A stretch of 64,000 nucleotides of DNA. Source: Rhypophila decipiens. Its lineage: Eukaryota > Ascomycota > Sordariomycetes > Sordariales > Naviculisporaceae. The notes below the pieces were generated by a model. That model was given only the letters and a program-made list of their open reading frames with translations. It was not told the DNA's origin and made no database searches. Shown here in pieces: positions 45,134 through 56,364 of this stretch; the first letter of the stretch is position 1, and every line of letters begins with the position of its first letter. The position numbers and the translations under genes are program-made. Where the stretch lies: the NCBI GenBank assembly GCA_033297075.1, contig MU858051.1:647186-711185 (forward strand), given 5' to 3'.

Positions 45134-46621
45134 ATGTCCTCCGACCAGCCACTTCCAGAGTTGCCGCCCTGGGCCTACGAATCACGGGCCCATATACCAT
45201 TGATAGCCGTAGCCGTCACCCTGAGCATTGCCACCATCGCGGTCGGCCTGCGGACCTATACCCGCAAATACATTGTCAACCATGTCGGGCTCGACGACTT
45301 TGCAGCCATTGTCTCGCTGGCGTTTGCCCTAGGGAGCGGCATCATGGTGGCGTCCAGTATGTCTTTCTACTTGCCATCTCCCCCAAATCCCATGACCCGA
45401 GCATTTTGCTCACCATATCCCCATTACCACAGACAGCAAAAACGGAGCAGGCAGACACATCATGGTCGTTCCGCCAGAACTGATACCCAAATACTTTGAG
45501 GTAATTAACCCGTCCACTTCTCCTTGCTTACTCAAGCCTGTTTCTTCCTCACTAACATTTCCCCTTCAATTTACAAAAAGACATTCTGGACCTCAATAGT
45601 CCTCTACAACTTCTCCCTCTGGGCCATCAAACTAACCTTCCTCTTCCAATACTACCGCGTCTTCTCCTCCCAGCGCATGAAGACAATCATCTGCCTCGCC
45701 ACAGTCTTTATAATAATCTGGTCCATCTCGCAAATCCTCGTAGTGATATTCACCTGCGTTCCGGTGCAAAAATTCTGGCTCCCCGCCACTCCCGGCGCAT
45801 GCGTCGAGCTCGTCCCCTTTTGGTACGCCAACGCAGCAGGCAACATCGTCACGGACGTTCTCATTTTCTGCCTGCCGCTCCCGGTCATCAAGAGTCTGAA
45901 TCTGAGAAGACCACAGCGGATCTTGCTGCTAGGAATCTTTGGGCTGGGATTCTTCACCTGTGCGATTTCCATCATCAGGATCCAGTACCTCAAGCTCAGC
46001 CCAGACACGACATGGGACAACGTCGAAAGTTCGTGCTGGTCCATTGCCGAATTATGCTCGGGCATAGTTTGTTCTTGTCTACCCACCTTGCGACCGCTGC
46101 TAAGTCAATGGGTGCCCGGTTTACGATCGCGAGTCGGCCCGGGGAGCGGGTATGGCAACTACAACCTGAAAGATCAAGCTTCTTCTTCTGTCAATGGGGG
46201 CGGGGCAAGTAGTTCGAACGGCGGCAGGCGGAGCAGCAAAGCAGTAATCACGTACTACCCCGAGGACGTGGAACTTCAACCGACCGAGAGCGAAGAGCGA
46301 CTGAATGAGAGTTGTTTGCCAGGGCCAGGGCCAGGGCAAGGGTACACCAAGACGTGGATCAAGCCGCCTAGTCCGCCGCTTTATCCCCCGGAAAAGACGA
46401 CGCCTGGGCAGACCATGAGCATGGGAATGGGGATGGGGTTGAATGCTAGTCGACAGGCCTTGCACGGCAGTGACTTTGGCGATATTATTAGTACTCGGCC
46501 GACGGTGCATACCGAGATTCGGGCCGGCACTCCACGGTTGGGAGATCAAGCTGGTGGATGGCCACGGCCGTTGGAGATTAGGGGGATTGCTGTCAAGAGG
46601 GATGTCACGCTTACGAGGTAG
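45134..46621 (+). CDS. Rhodopsin-like (SAT4-type) integral membrane protein
   Basis: Three exons, 45134-45356, 45433-45500 and 45581-46621, 443 residues. Seven spans are predictable; the second, short exon encodes N-S-K-N-G-A-G-R-H-I-M-V-V-P-P-E, the G-x-G-x-H loop of the fungal 'rhodopsin domain' family, followed by L-Y-N-F-S-L-W-A-I-K-L-T-F-L-F-Q-Y-Y-R-V-F and the cysteine loop C-V-P-V-Q-K-F-W. The cytosolic tail (about 150 residues) is Gly/Ser/Pro-rich. The family includes Pth11-related and SAT4 proteins in filamentous fungi; they are not retinal-binding rhodopsins, and ligands are unknown. Introns are 76 and 80 nt. Confidence 0.88.
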
Positions 46622-46947
46622 ATTCCTAGGTAGCTTCTCTCTTCTTTCACCCATGCAAGAGATTAGTTGTATACGCAAATACTGATCAATTCCAGTATAA
46701 GGCCAATGTGATTGTTAGGTACTGAAGGGTGACGATTTATCAAAGGTTGCTGTGTCTATTATCGATGTTCGTACCTCCAGCCCTTGGAGGAACAGCCAGC
46801 CCGGACAATAAGGTATATGCAACAAACCCGAACCCTCTATAAACTCCTTTGAAATGCCCAAGACTCCCCACTGATGCATGGGTCCAGCGAGGACCATCTA
46901 CCTCTATAATATGCTCCATGGACAGTTTCCTTTCCTTGATCCTCACC
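46622..46947. other. Short gap between convergent genes
   Basis: 326 bp between the stop codons of the rhodopsin-like and PRM10 genes; 3' UTR sequence only. Confidence 0.6.
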
Positions 46948-49803
46948 TTAAAAACTAAACAGCCCACTCCTCCTCTTTCCGTACGGATACACAATAAGTG
47001 CGCTCAGACTCAATCCCACACTAATACTGATAGCCACCTGGATGACGCTCAGCAGGACATTAAACGCCGTATTGCTCAAGTCTCCAGGACCAACATCCGC
47101 GCTCGTAGAAATCGTCGTCCCGTTCGCCAAGACGGTCTCGTTCCGCACAATCATGTCCGCACTCTGGACGCCAGACAACAAACTGCCCCCGACCGCCAAT
47201 CCAGACGGCACCTGGACAAATATGCCAGGCAGCATGGCGGCGGCTGCCAATCCGAATCCTATCTGGCGGACACGGCGCGTCATCGGGACACCCTTCTCGT
47301 TGTCGCCCAGACCCAGTTCCGGGTCTTCCTCCTCCGTTTCGTCCGTATCCTTGCCAGCTTGCACCGGAGCACCTCGCCGCCTAACAAACTTTTCCTCCTT
47401 GTCATCGGATCCGTTTCCATCCTCATCCTTGGCATTGGCCCTCGCCCCCTCCCCGCCAAAGTAATACGGCCTCCGCTTCTTGAACAGCCGACGCGTCCTT
47501 GGCTCGATCTGCAACTCCCAAATGTCAAGCAGGTAGTTCTTAACATACCGGCCCAACCTCGCATACAGATTGGCCAGGACGCCCACGCAGAGCGCGCCAA
47601 GCGAGCTCGACAGCGTGGAGCTGCCCTGGAAATACCTCGACGAAAAATGATTGACGCAGAAGCCGGCCAGCGCAATCACCACCATGACCGGTGTTTGCTT
47701 CCACTTTGCCTGGTTGATGGCGCAAAGACAAAGCGTAAACGGAAGAACAAACAACAGATAAAAGTTGGGAGGTGGCTTCTGGAGATACCACTTGTCGCCT
47801 GCTGTGCAAGTCACCTCACTGACGGCATTCTTATCCAGGTAACCATACAGAACGGACCCGATCGTGATGCCGTAACCGAGGAAGAGGGAGTAAATCAATG
47901 CATAGACCATCCGAACACTTCCTGAAATCATCTGGTGTGACTGCAGCTCCAGAGATGCTGAGAGGACCATGTAACCAGGGAGAATCAAGGCAATCGACGA
48001 CTGTGCCAAGGTCGAAAAACAAAACAGGGTTCCTCCATTGATAGATCCTAGTACTCTGGCCAGGAAAGAGGTGGCCACTGCAGCAGTGATCTCGAACACA
48101 TTAGCGTATAGCTCGTTGGTCGGCGCGAGATAGAGCTGCAGGTAGCCAACGAGACAGCCAAGCACCACACACAGTGGCATGTCTATGTATCGACCTTGGA
48201 AACCGAAAGGCGAAACGAATGCCGAGGCAAGGCCATACAGGATGAGTCGCAGCCATCTGGGAAACTGGGGCTGGCGAGCAATGACGGCTTCTAGACGGCG
48301 AGTGGCCTCCTCAACACCTATACGATCGTGCACCACCTCCTTGTAGATCTCATGGGTATCTCGTAGTTTTCCCAGGTCGACCCCCTGAGGACTCCGCACG
48401 ATCTTCATCTCAGTCGTATGGGTGTTGCTGTCGTCGAAGGAAATCATCATTATTCCCGGGAGATACATGAACTGCCCCTCGATGCCGAGCACTCTGGCCG
48501 ACATCATCATGTAGCCTTCTAACCTATGAGTCGGAGCGCCGTACATCATTAGAGCCCTGCATAGCTTGACCAGATATCGGTGACGGTTGATGATCTCGGC
48601 GATGTGGATCGTGATCCTATATTCTTCCTTCTGGCGAGAGCGGGAGCGCTTCTTTGGGGCTTTTTGTGACTCGGCTTTCAGCTTGTCCGAGACAGCATCA
48701 CTAATGTCTTTGGAACTTCCGGGGGCCGCGAAAACAAATGAAGACTCCATCAAGCCGGCCAGAGTACTACTCGAGTGAGGACGGGGTCGGAGGTTTGGTC
48801 GAGTCGGCCTGCTTCCTGGTTGGGGAGTGCCAGGCCGGGAGGTCGGTGGAGTGCTGTTGGGAGTCCTGTTGGGCGTACCTCTCGGTGTGGTTAAAAAACT
48901 CGAGTCGGCTCCATCCTTCTTGGACTCGGCGTTGTATAACTTCAGGAGACTGCCTAGCACTCCGCCCTTAAACTTCTCGGGTCGTGGAACATATTCTATA
49001 TCCTCCAGGACTGGAGTGGCAGTGCCTGACACACCCCCTGATATTAGGCCTGTTGATGATTCCCCCATAGGGTTCAATCTTCCCCTTCTGGTATGGGTGC
49101 GAACGAGGTCTTTGGCAGTTTGGTGAGCCCCCTTACGGGATCGCAGGCCAGATAAAAAGCCAGGGCCTTTCGGTGGGACCGGTAGGAGAGAATCGCCGTC
49201 AAATGGCGTCTGCATCCCAGACTCGAGCTGGTCCGGGGAACTTCTCCCTGACGGGGGCACTGAAGAAGTGCCCACGGCATGAGCCAACCTGTCGGCTCTG
49301 TTTCTGGCTTCCAGCTCGGACCGATGGGGCGTGGTCGCCATCTCAATGTCACTGCCGACGCGGGTATGCTTCCGAATCGCGGGACGAGGGTTGGGACGGC
49401 TGGGTCCTCCATGATGCTCGGGCTGCAAGATCTTGGACAAGGCAGCTGCTAACTCGTCCTTGTTGAAAGAGTCTCTGTTCCCCGGTTGGTTCAACCCCGG
49501 TGGCGTCAGGGCGTGTGCCTGGTCGTCTTTACCGGGTGACGAGAAGTAGTCGCGCCCCGGGCTATCGTATTCTTCACCCGGTGTATTTCTCTCCGAAGTG
49601 TTGAGATCCGCATAACCACTGCCCTCGCCTTCCCCGTTTCCCACAAAACCGACTTTCTTCTTTCCTTTCCCCCTTGGAGGCGTCGACGTCGTGTTGGTAA
49701 TGTCTTCGAGCTCGATCCGGGGTATTTGTTGGGGCTGTCCCTGATCTACTGGAGACTCGTTGCTGGATGGACCTTGGTTCTCGTGTCCCTGTTGCGATGC
49801 CAT
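46948..49803 (-). CDS. PRM10: PRM10-like ThrE-family membrane protein
   Basis: Single exon, 951 residues, ATG at 49801-49803. The first 400 residues are hydrophilic and disordered (Pro/Ser/Thr-rich, with repeated S-P-G, R-T-P-N-S-T-P-P and R-P-G-T-P-Q-P-G). Then follows the DUF1212/ThrE domain: I-H-I-A-E-I-I-N-R-H-R-Y-L-V-K-L, L-M-M-Y-G-A-P-T-H-R-L-E, G-I-E-G-Q-F-M-Y-L-P-G-I-M-M-I-S-F-D-D, with about ten membrane spans in two blocks separated by a charged K/E/D loop. It matches the yeast pheromone-regulated membrane protein Prm10 group; ThrE in bacteria exports threonine, but the fungal function is not established. Intronless, as many orthologues are. Confidence 0.88.
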   Translation of the reverse strand: MASQQGHENQGPSSNESPVDQGQPQQIPRIELEDITNTTSTPPRGKGKKKVGFVGNGEGEGSGYADLNTSERNTPGEEYDSPGRDYFSSPGKDDQAHALTPPGLNQPGNRDSFNKDELAAALSKILQPEHHGGPSRPNPRPAIRKHTRVGSDIEMATTPHRSELEARNRADRLAHAVGTSSVPPSGRSSPDQLESGMQTPFDGDSLLPVPPKGPGFLSGLRSRKGAHQTAKDLVRTHTRRGRLNPMGESSTGLISGGVSGTATPVLEDIEYVPRPEKFKGGVLGSLLKLYNAESKKDGADSSFLTTPRGTPNRTPNSTPPTSRPGTPQPGSRPTRPNLRPRPHSSSTLAGLMESSFVFAAPGSSKDISDAVSDKLKAESQKAPKKRSRSRQKEEYRITIHIAEIINRHRYLVKLCRALMMYGAPTHRLEGYMMMSARVLGIEGQFMYLPGIMMISFDDSNTHTTEMKIVRSPQGVDLGKLRDTHEIYKEVVHDRIGVEEATRRLEAVIARQPQFPRWLRLILYGLASAFVSPFGFQGRYIDMPLCVVLGCLVGYLQLYLAPTNELYANVFEITAAVATSFLARVLGSINGGTLFCFSTLAQSSIALILPGYMVLSASLELQSHQMISGSVRMVYALIYSLFLGYGITIGSVLYGYLDKNAVSEVTCTAGDKWYLQKPPPNFYLLFVLPFTLCLCAINQAKWKQTPVMVVIALAGFCVNHFSSRYFQGSSTLSSSLGALCVGVLANLYARLGRYVKNYLLDIWELQIEPRTRRLFKKRRPYYFGGEGARANAKDEDGNGSDDKEEKFVRRRGAPVQAGKDTDETEEEDPELGLGDNEKGVPMTRRVRQIGFGLAAAAMLPGIFVQVPSGLAVGGSLLSGVQSADMIVRNETVLANGTTISTSADVGPGDLSNTAFNVLLSVIQVAISISVGLSLSALIVYPYGKRRSGLFSF

Positions 49804-52026
49804 GTTCGGGGCAGGACCTTCGACCGCCCGCGAGCGCGGAGAAGGTCAATTAAAATGGTCCTTCCAATACAAGACTGTTATCTGTTCGGCAATGTGAGTG
49901 AAACGAATCGGTGTCGAAATCGGTAGACTGGATCGACGTTGGGTGATCTGAGTGTTGGTGTGACTTGGCGATATTCAGTCTGTGGATCTAACAAGCGTCA
50001 AGACGGATGATCCTGCCCTCACCGGTGTCCTGTCTATCCCTCGGCGCCCTTCAGGTACCAGGCCCGCGGTTCCAGGCCCGCGAGATATCGGGAACGACAA
50101 AGAAAGCGGGAGAGGTGGCAGCCAATGTTGATCAATCCCGAGGTTTGAGCGAGCGTGGGAGGCGGTTTCGTCGTGAGAACAAAAGACGACAACACAAAGA
50201 AACGGGTAACAAGAGATAAAAATAAAATTCCTAAATCTTCATTGCGTTGGTGGCGTTACAAAGTATGACTGGTTCTAGCTCTGAGAGGGACTAAGAAGGC
50301 GAAAAGCTTGCTACCTTCATCTGTGAATGCTAAACGGAATCGCGGATAAGACTGAATGCCCATGCCCAAGAGGGTCCGCATCATGCAAGCCACTGGAACT
50401 GTCCATGGATGATGGCTCATGGCGGAGACAACGGGATGGAGACTTGCGGGCGTAGGTGGATCTCCCGAAGAGAGCAGGAAGGAGCGAAACCCCGGTGAAA
50501 TCCACAACCGATGCAAAGAATCAGAAACTTTGCTGCGTTGCTAACGAATTTGGAAAAGGGAAGATGCTCTGTCTTCCCCGCATGTCTTCAGAGGCATGCC
50601 TTCCCAGATGGTAGCTGGAATCAGCCCGGGTAGGTATTGTGAAGATGAGAAATCCGGAGAGGTGAAAGGTTTCGAGTTCTAGCATCTGTTCCTTGACAGC
50701 TGCAAGTACCTGAGTAGCTCGCAAGCTCGATCCTTGGGGCGCAGGCGAGGAAAGTTGTTTTGTTCCGTAGTGCCGCCCGGTGCGGTCTTGCCACTTGGCG
50801 GACCCGCCCGGGTTGAGCTTGCTCTCCACCGCTGCGACTGCCCGGCGTAACGCTCGGCGCATACGTCATCGGTTGATGAATCGATCTGCAGGTACGGATT
50901 GTTGATAAGGAATTGTGTTCAAGGACAGGAGTTCTGCAGTCATTGATAGCGAAGAGGGGCCAGCAAGAGTCACCTAAAAAAGTGTCTGAATCGCGAGGTG
51001 AATTGCCAAATATGCGGAGTGTGTTGACGACCTGGTTTCTTGGTGAAAATTTGCATGTCTCCCCTTGGGGCTTGTCCCTTCTCAGGGCACAATGAATTGA
51101 TCAACGATCCGGCGAAAATACGACCATAAAAAGCCCATTTTTAGGTAACCGTTATCGGCCCCTCCATTAGCACAATCACCCAACCTTGAAGCGAGCGACC
51201 CTATCCGCTCGGCAAGAAGGGTCCTGGGTGAATACGAAGTTGCATGGTGGCCAAGTTCACCAAGAGCTGTCCAGTCTGTGTCATTGCTCAACACTTTTTC
51301 CGTTTTGCCGATGCAGTCATCAAGCGATTCTAGAACTTCGACGCTCGTCTCGATGGGTAGGTGGTATGATATGTCGTTGATCCCGTTCCTGGTTCCTGCT
51401 GGATGACTCGTCGAACCGAGACCTCGATCGATCATGGATGCAACGGAAGTCGTTGGAATTGTCTTGTGGTGTGGATGCGGCTCTGTGTCGAGTTTCTGGT
51501 TCGCTTTGGCCCCCATCGTGCCCATGCAGGGACCAACGCACTTTGGTTCATAGGGCTCACAGGGCTCCTCCCTCGAGATATGATTCGCTATCGCCCCTGA
51601 AACAAGGCGCTATCTCCGGGTGAGCTTTGTGAAACCAGCTCCAACGTCATCTCTTCTTCTCGCAGCCCAGTCTGGTCAGATCGGCCACGTTAAATTGGAC
51701 CAGCATCTCGAATAATCTCGGCGCCGGACCAAAACTACCGACCTTGTGAACAAGCTCGATCATGTCCGTCCTCTTATAATAACTAACGATGAGGCTCCAG
51801 CATCGGCCTCGCAATGGGCTGTAAAATACTTCAAGAGACAACAGACTCTAAGCTGCGTTGTGATTCCCTTGGTGTGATTGGTCATGATATCGGAATATGG
51901 ATCGTTTTATCAATGAATAGGTAAACTTTGAGTATATTGGTCAGTCTCACAGACACATATAAACTTATAACCTCATTGCTCCATGTGTGCAGGGTATACT
52001 AAAACCTCTGTACTTATTCCGTAACA
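49804..52026. other. Long intergenic region
   Basis: 2.2 kb between the PRM10 start and the stop of the next minus-strand gene. It contains the PRM10 promoter and one weak candidate gene at 51082-51525, listed separately; the remaining frames (for example around 50256-50862) look non-coding. Confidence 0.45.
51082..51525 (-). CDS. Weakly supported hypothetical protein, 147 residues
   Basis: An ATG-started frame (51523-51525) of 147 codons with fairly natural amino-acid use: charged, few cysteines, an internal stretch I-E-T-S-V-E-V-L-E-S-L-D-D-C-I-G-K and a C-terminal L-W-S-Y-F-R-R-I-V-D-Q. No signal peptide, no membrane span, no known motif, no intron. It could equally be chance or an exon of a longer transcript. 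Confidence 0.25.
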   Translation of the reverse strand: MGTMGAKANQKLDTEPHPHHKTIPTTSVASMIDRGLGSTSHPAGTRNGINDISYHLPIETSVEVLESLDDCIGKTEKVLSNDTDWTALGELGHHATSYSPRTLLAERIGSLASRLGDCANGGADNGYLKMGFLWSYFRRIVDQFIVP

Positions 52027-53508
52027 CTAATCCTTCTGCTGCTCAAATGACAAATCCTTGCGTACAGAGGCTTGAGTGGACTCTGTCGTCCGTGTAACGT
52101 TAACCTTGTTGATTACATGTTCCAGATCCATAGTTTTCTCGACATCGATACCCTCATTATCCAACGCATTTCCATTATGGGTAGCAGTCCGCCCTCCATC
52201 TTCTTGTATGCCGTCAGAAGTTGCCGATCTCCCACCGGTCGACGACGACGACCAAGACGACAGTCTGAGCAACTGGCGACGGAAGAATCTGCCCACTCTA
52301 ATAAACGGGCCACTCCCCGGCAGTTTGTGGACATGAAAGACGGGTGCTGCCCCAGGCACGAGGAACACCAGCATGATGCAGGTCTGCTCTGCCAGCACCC
52401 ACAACATGGCCGGGCCGAGGAAGTACACCATGTCGGGGACGAAAGAGTCGATGGCGGATTTCAAGCGGCCGATGGCGCATATGCAGGTTCTGTTGTTGCC
52501 CAGTCAATGAGGGCATTCCTTGATGGTTCAGGAGACGGTGGACAGAAAGAAAAGAAGACTCACAAAATCCCCAACCCAAAGACAATCGACAACCCAACCT
52601 TCTTCGCCCTCCCCAGCAGTACCATGCCCCAAATAATCTTTTGCGGAATAATCATGGCTAGTATGTCAACTGCCAGATTAAGAGACACCGAAACAAGATC
52701 GATAGGCAGGTAATAGAAACACGACCCGTCGATCCAGCCTTTCCAGAACTTGTCGACGGGACTGCAGTCAAAGATGGTGAAGAAGGCGATAATCGTACCC
52801 GAGATAATGTTGATGGCTATGAGGGCGTGGGCGAGCCACCAAAAAAGTGGTCGTGTGCCGGCTGGGACGAATATTCGTACCCATTCGAGGAGGATGGCTG
52901 TTTTGCCGAATACTAGGAGGAAGAGGTATGTTACGAATACATACCAGAGGGCCTGGAATTGTGTTAGTGTTAGTAGGAGTTTATATTAGCTTCTGGAGAG
53001 TGTCTTACGAAAAAGGTCGGTTCCATGTCGCGGACGCGCAGCTGGTATGCGTGGACAAAGTACCCTGGATGCTCGGCATAGGCCGCAAAACCCCATAGGC
53101 TTGCAAAGTAGAAGGCCTAAAGTCCATTCGTCGTCAGTCAGGCGGTTCTGTTTCTTTGGCAGCGAGGAAGGATATACTCACTAATGCAACAAGTCCTATG
53201 ACTAGACGAGGGAAGCCAAATATAGGTTAATCTCAACTGATAGACCAAGACGGGGGCTAAGGCCTCTCACCATCTTCCAGGTAAACCCGCTTGACAAGAA
53301 ACAAACGAGATTATGTCCTCAGCATGCTCACGGCTATCACAATGATGGGACAGATGATCAGCAGTACTATGGCCGCTCGGTTTCCGGCCATCTGGTCGAT
53401 GGCGATGGGATTTACGACAACACCTGGAGGAGGCGCTAGTGCCGGCCCATCGAGTAATTCTTGCTGCACATCGGTTGGGAGACTGTCCCAGGGTGGTGCC
53501 GATGCCAT
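52027..53508 (-). pseudogene. Rhodopsin-like (SAT4-type) membrane protein gene with in-frame TAA
   Basis: Exons 53271-53508, 53182-53201, 53009-53116, 52564-52952 and 52027-52489 read as a seven-span protein of the same family as 45134-46621: F-G-K-T-A-I-L-L-E-W, C-S-P-V-D-K-F-W-K-G-W-I-D-G-S-C, D-I-L-A-M-I-I-P-Q-K-I-I-W-G. Near the end of the first span the frame reads V-S-M-L-R-T-stop-S-R-L-F-L-V-K-R-V-Y-L-E-D; the stop (TAA at 53311-53313) sits where the family has Tyr. Either the gene is dead, or a 42-nt in-frame intron (53290-53331, GTGAGC ... TCAAG) removes it, leaving 391 residues. The rest of the frame shows no decay, so loss would be recent. The cytosolic C-terminal tail is Ser-rich. 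Confidence 0.7.
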
Positions 53509-54279
53509 TACGTGCTAATGCTCGGTTCAAGCTGTTATGTTGGGGCCAGGTATATGCAAAAAAGTTCAGTATCACTGCTAACTTGCAGTTTGGACTTGGT
53601 TCATCCCAAGAAAAAGGGCTACCGTATTATCTCCCCTGGGTTCCTCCCAAATATATCACACCAACCCAAGTGTAGCAAAAGAATGTGAACGATCCAGGCG
53701 AGGCCAGGGTCTTGGCAAACAAAGCGGACACTTCCGCGCAGCTCGCCACGAGCTTTGCTTTGTTGACTTGTGAGACACAGGACCGACAAGGTAGGTCTGA
53801 CCTGCCGGCTTGCATTTAGAATTCTTTCAGTGTCCCTTTATAGAAGCGGTACACGTGCAGAACCGCACCGGGCCGTGACGTCGCACACGCCAGCATCCCC
53901 TAGTTCAGCGGCGCGATGTCGTCACTGCCTCACAACAAACTACCAGCTGACAAAGCCTGGTATCTGCATTCGCCTCGGCAAGTCCGATCTAGGTACTTAT
54001 CATTCTGGTCTATCAGATCCATCATTGGTTGTTTCAAGTTCAAGAATATTAACAATATTCTGGCATACATCCCCACAGCCCTCTCTGATGTAGGCCTTTA
54101 TATCTATGCACCATGTTACATGCACTGTTATAAGGGTATCAAGAAATAATCACTACCTTCTGTCTGTCTACCAGATACTTTATGCGCCTCAAGCACCTGT
54201 GAGACCCAAACGAAATTTAACCCCCCGCCCGAGTACAGAGCCTCGGCCCAAGTTTCTAGCTTCAAGTCTCTATCTCCTA
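53509..54279. other. Intergenic region
   Basis: 0.77 kb between two minus-strand genes; promoter of the rhodopsin-like gene on the left side. No gene seen. Confidence 0.5.
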
Positions 54280-55344
54280 TCATGATAGTAACTCCCCCCG
54301 CCCCTCACTAACAGCTAACTCAGTAGGCACCCAAGCAGGCGGCGACAGCCCATAATTTGGATGCGCCACCTCAGACGGGTACCGCTGATAATACTGTTCT
54401 TTGTACGGATCATCCCCATTCGCACTCGCTGCGGTCGGTTTTCGAGCCTCCTCCGCTGCTGCCAACGACCTCCTCAGCTTACGATTTTGCAGGAATATCA
54501 AGACCAAGGCTATCAGCGCTGCTAGGAGGAGGGTTCCTAGGATGCCGCCTGTTATAGCTGCTGTTGTTGTTGTTGTTGTTGGGTTCCCATTCCCGGCTGT
54601 TGATGATCCATTCTGCTCGTTCTTGTTATCGGTATTCGCATTGCTATCGGTCGAACAGGAACTCGGGTCGTTGTTGTTGCCAGGCAAGTCGGACGGTGTA
54701 CTCGTCGGTATGATCGCGACCGAAGACGTCTCAGAGACAAGAGCGTCATCCGGTATCATGATGCGCTCGATCCTGCCCGCTCCCCGAGAAGTCATGTTGA
54801 AATCGTTTGCGCAACAGTCTTCATCGCTGTCGTAGTATCCCGCGCAGCACCACGATTTGGCGGTACAGGCGCGAAGGGTCGGGTTCCAGACATCTCCTTC
54901 ATTTTGTCGTTAGCATCCGGCTGCTCACTCACTTGAACCAAACCCCAAGAAAGAATTAGAGAGCGTACTAGTAGACCCCACAGGCGGATTACAATACTGA
55001 GGACAAGCACGGTCTCGCCAGGTCGGGTCCGTACAGCCATTCAGCCAGAGGAGTCCGCTCGGTCCCTTGCTCCCTGTGTTGAGACATAGACCGGTGCTGA
55101 GACACACGTCGCCCATTTGTTGATTACAGCAGGACGAGTGCGATCCTGGCTCACCGCTGGCTGTCGCGTTGGGATTGCAGGGCACGACGTTCTTGTCCTT
55201 TATTAAGTTGCCGGCTGTGGAGTAGCATCTTGGAGGATCGGCGGCGAGAGTTGTTGTTGCACACAGCAGGAGGAGAAAGCCAGTTGATCGCAAAAGGTGC
55301 TTGTACTTGTAGTCAGAGTAAGGTTTTGGCCGCAATGAAGACAT
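54280..55344 (-). CDS. Secretory single-pass surface protein, Mid2/WSC-like layout
   Basis: Two exons, 54933-55344 and 54280-54896, 342 residues. The start is the ATG at 55342-55344. A signal peptide (R-S-T-G-F-L-L-L-L-C-A-T-T-T-L-A) is followed by a cysteine-rich ectodomain (C-Y-S-T-A-G, S-S-C-C-N-Q-Q-M-G-D-V-C-L-S-T-G-L-C, C-T-D-P-T-W, C-P-Q-Y-C, K-S-W-C-C-A-G-Y-Y-D-S-D-E-D-C-C), a Ser/Thr/Asn-rich stalk with a (GTT)n-encoded Thr run, one span (I-T-G-G-I-L-G-T-L-L-L-A-A-L-I-A-L-V-L-I-F-L) and a short cytosolic tail. This is the layout of fungal cell-wall-sensor-like proteins found in Pezizomycotina. The intron would be only 36 nt (GTGAGT ... GCTAAC ... AAG); a 44-nt version starting 8 nt earlier keeps the same frame. 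Confidence 0.78.
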
Positions 55345-56094
55345 TATGCCAATGATCACCGGTGGATCGGAAGAAAAGTAGTAGTTTGTACTCCCGTCTG
55401 ATCTCAGTCCGTCTGCAGCAAACTATGGATGAGCAAGAAAGAAGAAAAGAACAACAGAGTAGAGTAAGCAGTAAGCGGGAACAAGTAACTAAAGAAAAAA
55501 GACAAAGGGTGGAAACAAAAGTACCCGCTAGATAGGCCAGACCCCAACATGCGGCCCCTATTCAGACCAGGCATTCTCACCACGGCGGCACGGCCACAAC
55601 CTCTGGCTCCAAAACCCCGGATTAACCCCTATCTGCATCAAATCTCAGCCTTAAACGGCGCGGTCAATACACGCCAGGGTTATCTCTGAAACTTGTCGCC
55701 AAATTGAGCTTCTTGTACCACCTGAGCTGAAGCGCTTGGGTCTTGATCGTCGGTTGCTCGGGTGTTGATCCAATCATATTCGCTACAACAGATGAGGCTC
55801 GGATTCTGTGCCTCTCGGCTGAGGGCATGAATGGGGGAAATGGTCTACAGTATTCCACGGTAAATAGTCAACCTGCACTACCTGACCAGGCCCTTGCTCG
55901 CGACTTGAAAGGTCTTAATATATTGTTAAATAAGCCCTTTACAAGCCAAGTAAATGCGTTGTTTTTACAAGAAATATGCATTAACAAAGTCACTAATAGG
56001 CATAGTAATCTTGTTAAACAGATAACGTATACTAATTTGACTATATGTGGTGAAATGCTGTATAATCTAGGGGTAAAATTGCTCCTCGCTCGGA
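55345..56094. other. Intergenic region leading into repeat-rich DNA
   Basis: Promoter of the surface-protein gene, then AT-rich sequence from about 55900. A GGGGTAAAATTGCTCC motif at 56070-56085 recurs in variant form at 56430 and 56568, suggesting older repeat DNA into which the miniature element inserted. Confidence 0.45.
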
Positions 56095-56099
56095 CTTTT

Positions 56100-56154
56100 T
56101 GTTGCAATATAGACTCAGCTAGTCTTGGTGCGATTAACGTTTTACCGGATGACA
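56100..56154 (+). repeat. 5' LTR of miniature element
   Basis: 55 bp, TG...CA, identical to 56365-56419. Preceded by CTTTT. Confidence 0.85.
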
Positions 56155-56364
56155 GGTTATGAGCCCGGGTGGCGCGTTTGGTAACCGCTACACTCTTCCA
56201 AACTGCTATAGAGCTTATAAGCCCAGCGGAAGCGCAAGAGGTAGTGTGTTCGATCCAATCCGCAACCGAAAGAAAAAGACCTCCAGAACCGGCCACTAAG
56301 ACTACAAAGTTGTATTCATACACATAGAACCTATAGAGCTCCAAGACTATTGAGCCCGGGGGAG

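Noticed and set aside
46849..47925. 358-codon plus-strand frame
   Set aside because: Antisense to the ThrE domain of PRM10.
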